64,000 nt of DNA, taken from assembly GCF_018812025.1 (NCBI RefSeq), contig NC_063057.1:22448179-22512178 (forward strand), written 5' to 3'. A model generated the notes under the pieces. That model had not been told where the DNA came from, ran no database searches, and worked only from the letters and a program-made list of their open reading frames with translations. Origin of the DNA: Megalobrama amblycephala. Its lineage: Eukaryota > Chordata > Actinopteri > Cypriniformes > Xenocyprididae. This document shows positions 33,919-44,080 of the stretch, in pieces; the first letter of the stretch is position 1, and the number at the start of each line of letters is the position of its first letter. The translations under genes and the position numbers were made by a program.

Positions 33919-35738
33919 ATGGACACAAGACAATTTTATGGGCGGAAGGAACATGATCGAGCAGTTAGGGTCATTCCTTCTGACAGTGAGGTGAAGACAC
34001 CATGAAGACTGGATCCCTGAATCAGGTTTGAGAGACAGTTTGGAGGTCAGGGGTCAGTTAGGGGTCAGTCAGCAAAGTATCATGTGTGTGTGTGTGCGTA
34101 CGTGTGTGTGTTTGTTTGCATGCATGTCATTGTATGATGAAAGGTATATGACAAACATGCTTCCTGCTGTCTTTTTTAGGAGAATGCCTGTCTCTTGACA
34201 ATGACACAGAGTCTGAGGATGAAGATGAAGATGATGTAGAAGAGGTTGATGTTCCACGCCTACCCCGATGGAGAACACCTCACAATGCACACTTCAATGC
34301 TTGCCCAGAATGGCAGGACCTGCTTCCAAGATCTGATGATATCATGTCCCCCCTCCAGTACTTCAAGCAGTTTTTCTCTGAAGACATTCTGGAAGTTATT
34401 GTAGAGCAGTCAAATCTGTATGCGATACAATGTGATGCAAACAAGCCGCTTAACCTCACCATAAAAGAATTGGAGCAGTTCCTGGGGATTGTGGTGTACA
34501 TGTCATTGTTTGGTTTACCAGGCACCCGCATGTTTTGGAACAAAGCCTGCAGAGTATCCCAAGTAGCTGACACCATGACACTGAATAGATGGGAGGCCAT
34601 CAAAAAACACCTGCACTTCAATAACAATGAAGAGAGACAGGAGGATAATAATGATCCACTCCACAAGATCCGACCACTGGTTACTCATCTAACCTCAAAA
34701 CTGACATCAATCCCAATGAGTGAGAAGCTGGCTGTTGATGAGCAGATGGTCCCATTCAAGGGAAGAAACAGACTGAAGCAATATCTGCCATCAAAACCAA
34801 AGAAATGGGGCTACAAGATTCTGGTCTTGGCTGGCTCTGATGGTGTCCCGTACAACTTGGAAATCTACACAGGGAGAGTTGTACAACCCCCTGAGCTAGC
34901 AGATGTGGGCGCAAGTGGCAACGTTGTCCTCCGCCTGGCCCAGCCTATACCCAAGCATAAGAACTACAAGGTTTTTTTTGACAACTGGTTTACGAGTGTC
35001 CCTCTTGTGCTTACACTGGCTCAGCAGGGAATTCACTGCACTGGTACTGTTCGTGGCAACAGACTACCAGGTGTCAACTTGATGTGTGATGCTGAGCTGA
35101 AAAGAGCAGGACGTGGATCTTTTGAACAGAAGATGGCCATGGTGAGAGAAACCACCTTGTATGCTGTAAAGTGGTACGATAATCGCTCAGTGACCCTTCT
35201 CAGTGATTACACTGGAGCCCACCCAGTCACCGAGGTTGACAGGTGGGATCGCAAGCAAAAGATGATCACCAAAGTCCCCTGCCCTGCTGTGGTGAAAGAA
35301 TACAACAAGAATATGGGTGGGGTGGATCTTCTTGACTCACTGCTTGCACTGTATCGGATCAAAATAAGATCAAAGAAGTGGTACCACCGGCTGGTGTTCC
35401 ACCTTCTGGATATGATCATCGTGACCACATGGCTGCTCTACCGAAGAGATTGTGAAGGTACTGGCATGAGAAAGAATGAACATATGAAGCTGTATACCTT
35501 CAAATCCTACATTGCTGAAGCCCTATGCAAAAGTGGAAAGAGCCTGGAGCGCAAGAAAGGTCGCCCCTGTTCCACAATTGCTGGTGAGTATGAGGAAAAG
35601 AGGAGAAAAGGACCCGCTGCTCCAATTCCAGTCCCTGATGTGCGCCTGGATGCCACAGCCCACTGGATGATTATGGCTGAAATTCAAAAGAAATACATTT
35701 CTGGTGTATTAATGCACACAGTATATATTAAAGACTAA
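33919..35738 (+). CDS. piggyBac (PGBD-like) transposase, two exons, 541 codons
   Basis: Cut-and-paste transposase that excises DNA at TTAA sites. My model joins 33919-33985 and 34180-35738 (donor A/GTGAGG, acceptor CTTTTTTAG), which keeps the frame exactly; the first exon begins MDTRQFYGRK. An acidic region (ESEDEDEDDVEEVD) is followed by the DDE_Tnp_1_7 domain. The three catalytic Asp are present: LAVDEQMVPFKG, VFFDNWFTSVPL and NMGGVDLLDSLL. No stop or frameshift interrupts the main exon. The usual Cys-rich zinc-ribbon at the C-terminus of PGBD proteins is missing: the text diverges after TAHWMIMAEIQKK, where the neighbouring repeat begins. The start exon has an acceptor-like ACTTACAG directly upstream, so a 5' UTR exon is likely. 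Either a decaying transposon or a candidate domesticated gene. Confidence 0.8.
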
Positions 35739-35789
35739 GCACATTTAAAATACATTTACAAATGTCATTTTGAACAACACACTTAAATT

Positions 35790-36571
35790 GAAACTAAAAT
35801 AAATTATTTTTTCATGTGCTTTAGCATATTAGTCAATACATCAAAATAAGTACACTTATTTAAAACACTATAAAGTCATAATTAAGTAAAAATTAAGTGC
35901 ATTTTTTAAAAAGTGCACTTAAGTGTGTTTAGAAATATTGTCATGAAATTGTACTTTCTTTAAGTAAAACTTAATTAGACATTGTTCTAAAATGCATTTT
36001 TAAAATGTGCACTTAAGCGTGTTAGTAAATATTGTCATTAAAGTGTACTTTCTTTAAGTACAACTTAATTAGACATTAATACAAAGTGCATTTTTAAAAA
36101 GTGCACTTAAGCATGTTAATAAATATTGTCATTAAAGTGTACTTTCTTTAAGTAAAACTTAATTAGAGATTATTAAAAAGTGCATTTTTTAAAAAGTGCA
36201 CTTTAGCATATTTAGAAATATTGTCATTAAAGTGTACTTTCTTTAAGTACAAATTGATTAGACATTATTACAAAGTGCATTTTTAAAAAGTGCACTTAAG
36301 CATGTTAATAAATATTGTCATTAAAGTGTACTTTCTTTAAGTACAACTTAATTAGACATTATTACAAAGTTCATTTTTAAAATGTGCACTTAAGTGTGTT
36401 GATAAATATTGTCATTAAAGTATATTCTTTTTAAGTACAATTAAGTGGCCTTTAATTTTAATTATATGATATTATCTGCAAGTGCACTTTTTAAAAAGTA
36501 TACTTTTAAGATTTGAAGTACACAAAAAGTACACTTTCAATACAATTAAGTGCACTTCTTTTTCACAAGGG
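35790..36571. repeat. CCCTTGTGAAAAA-ended repeat, right end, with about 110-bp tandem units
   Basis: Six to seven imperfect units of about 105-120 bp each contain AAAGTGCACTTAAG, AATATTGTCATTAAAGTGTA and CTTTCTTTAAGTA. The array ends AAGTGCACTTCTTTTTCACAAGGG at 36571, the inverse of the left end at 26401. No coding content. Confidence 0.65.
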
Positions 36572-36988
36572 AGTGTATGTCGACTCCATAATGTTAGGAT
36601 GCACACATCATTGTTCTGCTGCTGTTTTCCCCCAATAAATTTATAAAAGTTAACTTTTATTCAGCAAGGAAATGCATAATAAAAGTATTAATTTCATTAA
36701 TTAAAATTGTAAGTAAAGACATTTACAGCGTTACAAAAGGTTACTTTTTCAAAGAATGATTTGGCAATACTGTGATTTCTGTGCCAGTCACCAGTGTTTG
36801 TGGAAATAGATGAAGCTGCATGTGCAGATGAGAAAATAAGTCATGTAACAACAACAGATGTTATCTCGGGTATTTTCTGAACTTGCTTCATCTGGTATTT
36901 TGAAGCAGAAGTGGGTGTTATTTTGTGATACATCTTCCACACGTACTGTTCGCTTCCACACGATTACAGAAGAAACCACACGTGTGTA
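36572..36988. other. Spacer upstream of the lectin gene
   Basis: AT-rich; no exon seen. It may include the promoter of the lectin-like gene, but no clear TATA box can be assigned. Confidence 0.3.
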
Positions 36989-38147
36989 TCGCCATCATTC
37001 AGGCCGTGTTGGAGCACACTTACCCTGAGGAGAGACAGGTAAGGGCCGTGTCTGATCATGACGTTCATCACGACTGAATGAATGGAAGACAGTGAGTGTC
37101 AGACACATTCACTAGAGTTACAGATGTGTTTCTAATCTGACACAGAATGAGCAGCAGACGGGTCGTGACATTGAGGTTAATTCGACATTATGATTGCAGG
37201 TGTCATAATAACCTGTTCATTTGTGTGTGTTGTGTTTCTGTGCTCAGGATGTTGTTGGTCTCTCCTCTGCCTGGACCGTGTCACGCTGCATTGACGAGTA
37301 CGTTTAGTGTATTTGTTACTGACGCCATGTAGTATGTCTTGAAGTACATGTTTATCATAATGAATTTTGAAGAGAAATAGTTCATTGCTGGTCACTAAAA
37401 GCTCAAAGCCTGAGCTACGACACAGGATTAGGTGTTTAACTGGATTATAACGGCAGGTTATATTCTGGATATCAGGTCATGAACTGGAATTGTTTGGTTG
37501 TTCAGTGCTCAGGCCTGTTTATTGATGGGTTTTCATTTGAAACTGGACATATTTATATCATTTCTAGAAAATGTTGCTCTTGGAGCCAGCGCTGTCCAAT
37601 CTTCCACATGGCAAATGGAGCTGTAGATGGAAACAGAGATGCAGATGAAATGTTGTGCACTCGTACTTCACTTCACAATGACCCTTGATGGAGAGAGGAC
37701 CTGAAGAAGGTCTACCAGATCAGAAGGATCATCATCACTAATGCTGGATTGGAGACGAGTGGCACTGAGATCCGCATCGGCAACGGATTGACAAACAACG
37801 GCAACAACAATCAGCTGTAAGGATCGCTCTTTCTCTCTTGAATTCTCACACTATTCACTCAATTGACAAGGCTTACAAAATGTCTTTTGGGCTGCAGTGG
37901 TCTGGTCCGTCCCACCTGGAGGCACGAGAACATGTGACTTTAGGCCTGCGGAGGGGCAATACGTCAACATTTTCCTCCATGGGATGAACAGAGCTCTCAG
38001 TCTGTGTGAGGTTGAGGCTTTTGCAGGTAAAAGACGGGAGAGAGAAGAAACATCTGTGATTTAGTTTGTTTCTGTATATATTAAAGAGTGAATAACACTT
38101 ATTACTGTCATTTTAATTAACAGAATATGATCCCACTTGTGCTCCAG
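36989..38147 (+). pseudogene. Fucolectin-like (F-type lectin) gene, broken
   Basis: F-type lectins bind fucose and act in fish innate immunity. Proposed exons: a 5' exon ending at about 37037 (GAGACAG/GTAAGG); 37248-37297, with ATG and a short hydrophobic start (MLLVSPLPGPCHAALT); 37568-37816; 37898-38026; and 38124-38147. Exons two and three join in phase to read KNVALGASAVQSST, the family's N-terminal signature. Later text NGAVDGNRDAD, WREDLKKVYQIRRIIITNAG, EIRIGNGLTNNGNNNQ and GQYVNIFLHGMNRALSLCEV follows the F-type lectin fold. Damage: a frameshift near 37598-37605, a TGA at 37686-37688 where Trp is usual, and a phase mismatch between the third and fourth exons. Probably a pseudogene. Confidence 0.7.
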
Positions 38148-38182
38148 GTGAGTGTATATCTAACTTTGAAACTGCTTTTAGT

Positions 38183-38183
38183 A

Positions 38184-38259
<76 letters not shown>
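38183..38259. repeat. Microsatellite (CA)n(TA)n
   Basis: A CACACA run followed by about 29 TA units. It produces meaningless open frames of Tyr-Ile repeats on both strands. Confidence 0.9.
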
Positions 38260-38261
<2 letters not shown>

Positions 38262-38399
38262 TTAAAAATATTTCAGAGATGTCAAAGCAGTCCAAAAGCC
38301 AATACTCCAGAGGTTTGCTCATGGATTTAAGAACAACAAAAGGAAATATGTTCTTTTAAATTTTCTTTGTTTTACTTTTTTTTCAAGGGAAACAGAATA

Positions 38400-38672
38400 T
38401 AATAATACACTCGAGTCAGTATATGGTTATTGTGTTCATATTGTTTCACATGTTTATGTTGAGAAAAACAATAATATCCACAGGCTCGGGTGAGAAAACG
38501 AGCTGCAGACGTTACAGAAACACAAAGATAACGATAACGGTGTGCTAAGCTAAGTTTCTAACAGCAGCACTTTGTTTTCTGTTCGTAAATATATCTCCCT
38601 CGACGAAACTTAAAGTAAGCATTTTGAGATCATTTCACTATCAGATAAGTTATCTTTTCAGCTCAGTCATGT
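38400..38672 (+). repeat. Direct repeat shared with 42541-42790
   Basis: Both copies contain ATCCACAGGCTCGGGTGAGA, CGAGCTGCAGACGTTACAGA and GCTAAGTTTCTAACAGCAGC and end in CTTTTCAGCTCAGTCA. The second copy lies in a hAT-like element starting at 42240. Here the repeat abuts the truncated end of TTAA copy B. Confidence 0.65.
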
Positions 38673-38679
38673 CTTCTTT

Positions 38680-40116
38680 TATTTGTGTACACTCAGAGTA
38701 AAAACACAATGTTGTGCTTTTTGTAAAATAAAGAAAACTAACATGATGCGTGATTTCTCCTCTCCCTCTGAACGAAGTCCAATCTGATAGTTCTCAGAAA
38801 ATGAACTGCAACTTATGAATACTAATGACAAAAAAAAAATGACACTAAAGAAACGTTGAAATGTCAGGTTTTAAATCGTGCAAGTCAAATCGAAAACAAA
38901 CATTCTGTGTTTATGTAATCTGTATGAAAAGAGAGCCATGTCAGAAGTCTGTGATTCAGCTCATTACCCGCTAATGCGGCCACGCCCACGGAGCCAGCGC
39001 TATTCAGACGCAAATTCAGAGGCAATACAGGCATACATCGTCTCAATCGTGTATTTATTGTCTTGAAAAGTGTTTATTTGGATGTTAAAGCAATGGTTAG
39101 CGATCTCTAGAAGACATGCCGTTAGTTCCTAGTTCCTTTTCTTCTTTATATGAATTTGTGCCCTAAAGAAGTACAGAGAGCGCCCTCCGGCTGCAAGTAT
39201 GAATTGAAAACACCATTCCTGAAATGTCCTCTTCTTCTTTAGAATAATTTGTGGACTAAATGTGCACAGAGAGCGCCCTCCGGCTGCAAGTATGAATTGA
39301 AAAAACAGTATCCAGCACTCATAGTGATGACAATAAATATTACTTCTCAGTATAGAAAATTGACATAAATATATAAGAATCCATCAATATTTCTCCAAAT
39401 TTTAAGCTAAAAGCCTATATGAAATGCCATAGAGGTAACATAATTGTTCAGACACTTTGCATCACAGAAATACATTATATTTTAAAGAATATAATAGAAT
39501 ACCATTATTTTAAATTGTAATAATATTTCACAGTATTGCTGTTTATGATGAGCTGAGACATTATTACAGAGGGTTTTTTTCACAGCCTACCTGACTGAAA
39601 GGCCTCATTAATATGCAAGTCATTTCATAAGGTCATTATTATGTGATTCTTTTGTCTTCTCAGGTGTAAATGACCCATTATTCATGATGATTCACGCCTC
39701 CACACATACTGTGTTTCTTGACAAAAAGTGTCTTACAAAAACTAAATCAATATATTATTTTATATGAAGGAGTAGGCAGCATAATTTTTTACATAATTCT
39801 GAAGCAAAAACTCTAGTCTACAACCTCCAATACCCAAAAGTCTTATGAACACAGATTTAATATACTTTTTTTGGCCTTATTTCAGTGACTTAAGTTTTTT
39901 GTTTTTTCAATAATCACGCATAAACGTTATTCCTTCAAAAACACAAACATGTACATACATGTTCCTCACATATTATTGTAGCCTAGTTTGTGCTGAATAC
40001 AGTGTAATGACACTTTTGTCATTAATATGTTTATGAACAACTGAAAAAAGCACAAATGTCAGGGCATGTCAAAACTTCTCCAGGCCCCAAATCAGCCTCA
40101 GATTCCAGAGGGTTAA
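38680..40116 (-). mobile_element. TTAA-flanked element, copy B (inverted, one end lost)
   Basis: Its right end is GATTCCAGAGGGTTAA (TTAA 40113-40116), the inverse of the start of copies A and C. Inside, GCGCCCTCCGGCTGCAAGTA occurs twice (39180 and 39270), a tandem duplication unique to this copy. The left end lacks the terminal sequence and joins the repeat at 38400-38672 near the CAGTCATG text. Confidence 0.7.
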
Positions 40117-42238
40117 TATTACACACAGATAATGAGCAGCTCTTACAGTCTGAACTTGATGGACTGAAATATAAAGAAATGCAGTCAGTGCTTAAGTCGA
40201 GCAGTTCAGTGAAATGATCAATATATTCACAGACTCCAGCTTCCCGGATCAATAACTCTTGAGCTAAACCATGTTAAAACACAAATTCAGCTTCTTCCAA
40301 TCACAGTAACCTCGACAACGAGCTACAACAACACAATTTCCCTCAAATGTGCTTCATAATGTTCAGAAAGTAAAAAAAAAAGATGGACTTCCTCCCATTG
40401 TGATGAACTGAACGAAAAACAGACAGGAACAGCGCGAGAGCTCGTGTTAAATCCCGCCTCTTGTTGATGTATTTGACTGAACAAATGATGGTGTCAATGA
40501 GAAGACTAATTGAAAAGTAAACAGATCACATAGTTAGATATATTACTGCTTTATGTCACGTCAAAATCAAACTTGAAATGGACTGAAAACATGATTTTTA
40601 GTGCAGTCAGCTGGTGAAATTAAAATACATCTTGGTGTCTGTGACAGACGGTGTTTACGGATCATGACTGATGATCCAACATAGCCTAAGATGAAAAACA
40701 TCAATACACAAATAAAATATATAGTTTAAATCATTATTTCCTTTAGTTATTATTTTGGAATGAATGTAGAAATGCTTAAAACACTAACTTGATGAGATTG
40801 ACTTTATTTTGATAAATAGAGCATTTATTACAATACATTGATACTGTAAAATGACTAAATAGAATTGTCTTTGGTTTCTCTTTTTCTTTTTTGATGTAAT
40901 GTAAAGTAATGTTCATTTAACAAGGAAGATGTGTCAATGTTAAGAGTAATGCACATGAATTCAGAAATAAATAGAAATGTGCCTCATTTCAGATCATCAC
41001 TGATTATGGTGTAATTTCATCATTTATTTGTGTTAAATTATGTTAATGTGTTAAGGATTTTGAGTTAATGTTGACAGCCCTACTTTATTCACATGGTTAC
41101 TGATTTGGAGCGCACACAGATTAGTGTCGTATCAGTTTCTATTTGTTTCTGTTTGAGTTTGAGTTTGCTGGAGATGAGTGGCATTGATCTGCAGACGAGA
41201 GAGTCAGAAGCGTTGTCCCGGGGTGACAGAAATCGCTTACTAACATATAGTTCAATGATTTGGTGTTTCCTGAAGCCATCGTTCAAACGAACTTCTGCAA
41301 ACTGCATCACAAACTTGTGAGGTTGAGCAACAGCTCTCGAGGTGTGGTTAGAAGTGTAGTTTCCTGTTTTCATGACATATGGATGTTGTTCTGAGCAAAA
41401 ACTGACATTAAGTGCAATGTATATATTTTATTCTGAACACACGTTATATTTGAGTGATTTGCTCTGAGATCATACATGTCACATGTTTTAAGATGTCTGT
41501 AAAGAGCACATTTAGAGAAAACACATTATTAGAGGCTTCGTCATGACAACAACTAATTAAATATGTCTTTAAATATGACTGAGAATTAGCATTCTTATGG
41601 AAATATGATCATATTCTGTCATTATTATCATTTAAATCAGATTCATTTTCAGATTGTTTGTTATAAATCAGCATCTCAGGAAAATGTTATGGGGTTTCAA
41701 ATCAAAATATGACTACATTAATATGCAAATTAGATACATTCTATTGAATGGGAAAATCCATTTTGACTATTTTACCCACATATTGCATTAAGTCAAATGG
41801 TATATCAATTAATTCCATTATATCTTTCATAACATAGTTGAGAATCATCTTTATACAAAGTTTGGTTAAAAACAATCCTGAAGCCTAAAAATTAATTGGC
41901 GATTTAAAAAAAGTCCCATTGTTTTTGCCTATACGTGTCATTTCATGTCATGTTATATTTTAAACTTTTCAAAAATGTTATTTTTTAATTTGGTTCTTAT
42001 GCTTTAAACAATATAATGACGTGAAAAAAAAAAACATTTAGTTGTCAAGAGATTTGAAACACCATTTTTGAAGAGAGCTCATGTGCGTATGTGATCTGTA
42101 ACAACGATCCTATGATTGAATCTGGAAATAAAGCAAAATAACTGAGAATTAGTCCTCAGATGCTACATAGGTCTAATTTATAGCAGAAAAATCTAGCATT
42201 AACTCGGTCTCAAATGGATTCATTTAAAGAAGTTATTA
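40117..42238. other. No gene seen
   Basis: AT-rich DNA. A hAT-like end (GTTAATGTTGACAGCCCTA, about 41062-41083) is the only boundary I recognise. No open frame has recognisable domains or splice sites. Confidence 0.35.
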
Positions 42239-42239
42239 C

Positions 42240-42800
42240 TAGGGATGGGCATTTTTCCAAAATAATGTATTCGAGTATTTGGGCTCGTAAAAAAAACGAA
42301 TTTAAATTATTTAAATGACGTTAAATGACAAAGATGTTATTTTATTATATTCATGAAGATTTTGTCACCATTTCTGAACAAGCTTACGATTAGGCAATAT
42401 ACACAACAAGATTAAATTATATCTTAAGGTTTTCTTTTAGTTCAAAGCACTAAAGAATATGTGCAAACAGAAAATATAAATAACAAAAGCACTTAAGCTC
42501 AAGCAGCGAACGGGGAAACACTAATAAAGCAGTTATCGTTCATAATACACTGGAGTCAGTATATGTTTATCGTGTTCATGTTGAGAAAAACAATAATATC
42601 CACAGGCTCGGGTGAGAAAACGAGCTGCAGACGTTACAGAAACACAAAGATAACGATAACGGTGCGCTAAGCTAAGTTTCTAACAGCAGCACTTTGTTTT
42701 CTGTTCGTAAATATATCTCCCTCCATGAAACTTAAAGTAAGCATTTTGAGATCATTTTGCTATCAGATAAGTTATCTTTTCAGCTCAGTCAGGCTAATGG
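42240..42800 (+). mobile_element. hAT-like element (CTAGGGATGGGCATTTT end)
   Basis: CTAGGGATGGGCATTTTTCC followed by ATTCGAGTATTTGGGCTCG is a known fish hAT terminal sequence. The element includes the block repeated at 38400-38672. Its right end is not identified. Confidence 0.45.
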
Positions 42801-44080
42801 ACAGCTGTGTTTCCTCATTCGACGAGTGTTTAGATTTCATGTGTTTTCTCAATATGGTGCTGATATTATGATGACTCGCTTTCATTCATTTGATCAAAAG
42901 TAATTCCATTGTGTAAGATCATTTTCATCTCATTCCAAACTTCGCGAGGCAGACGACAACATTATGTGACGATCAAATGAAATAAACTTGTTAAACACGC
43001 TCCACAGCGCCACCTGGTGCATTAGTTATAACTAAAACTATTAGTGCTCAGGATTGATCGTGGATTCACTGCATTTACGGCCAGCAAAGCAACATAGTAA
43101 AATTAGAATAGTATTTTTATTTTTCCAATATTAATTACAGATTGAATATGTTTTCTCCATATGTTTTTCTTACTACATTCTCAATAGAATTCAAATGGGT
43201 TTCACATTTTATCATAGGAACGTCTCGCGCAAATCTTTTGGAGCGCGCTGGTGAACGCGCCTGCGGTGATTCACGCACGATGCGCCACTCATGCTTATAA
43301 AAGCTCAGAATGCACGATTTATACAATTAATGATATATAATCTTTACCTTGAGGCCTGAACACCCCGTTATGTTTTGGAAATAATCCTCATATCTCTAAG
43401 GCAGTGGTTCCCAAAGTGGGGGTCGGGAGATGATTTACAGAAATCAAAAAAAAAATTTTTGATTTTATTTGATGATTAGAAATAGTAGATTTTATCAATA
43501 ACTGTAACAAAATAATAAAAGTAGTAGTTAAATTAAAAACAAAGCATGCAAATAAAAAAAGCCATCAACCTTTCGACTTTCCTACCCCTCGACCATGACT
43601 CCTGAGGCGATAATACGACATGTTATCAACAGCATCAGTGCAGCAGGTCAGTTCACAGCACCATGTTAAACATTCTGACATGTGCACGTCGGTAATTCTT
43701 TTAGCTTTGGATATTATTTTAGTCGAAATAAACGTTGGTTAATAATGACCATAGACAACGCAGGGAGGCCAGCGGAGGAGAGCGGAGAAGCACCACCGTC
43801 ATGCCTTTGCAGTTCATATGCAGCACGCGCTACTGTGCTTTCACATATATAACTGATCCGTGGCTGTTTATCACAAACACAACATTTGCTCATTTTTATT
43901 TCAAATCCAAAACTTGTTACTGAACATAGCTTTTCAGCATTGCGATTCTCTTTGTACACACTGTATTTCGTAGATCTCACCTATAAACGCACTACATTTA
44001 AACGTTTTATTCAATTCATTACTTTACATAGAGTAGTACTTTTGATTTATATACGTTGCTCATGCCAGTGGCAAAACATT
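42801..44080. other. Repeat remnants, no gene
   Basis: CAGTGGTTCCCAAAGTGGGG at about 43403 is a typical hAT end. ACGCTCCACAGCGCCACCTG at about 42998 is a common short repeat motif. No coding exon is supported. Confidence 0.35.

Larger units (their letters stand above)
31507..35738 (+). mobile_element. piggyBac element with transposase, 3' end lost
   Basis: It begins at TTAA (31507-31510) followed by CCCTCTATGGCATGGTGTTG, a CCCT-type piggyBac end. Two hairpin-forming motifs, GTTGCCCTCAGGCAAC (31528-31543) and GTTGCCTCAGGGCAAC (about 31877-31892), lie near the end. Text near 31725 (AATTG/GTAAGT) looks like a 5' exon donor. The transposase exons follow at 33919-35738. The 1.67-kb repeat at 32034-33704 is inserted in the presumed intron. 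No matching right TIR is found; sequence after 35738 is the AAGTGCACTT repeat, so the 3' end appears replaced. Confidence 0.65.

Noticed and set aside
38113..38330. Open frames on both strands over Tyr-Ile/Ile-Tyr repeats
   Set aside because: They translate a (CA)n(TA)n microsatellite.
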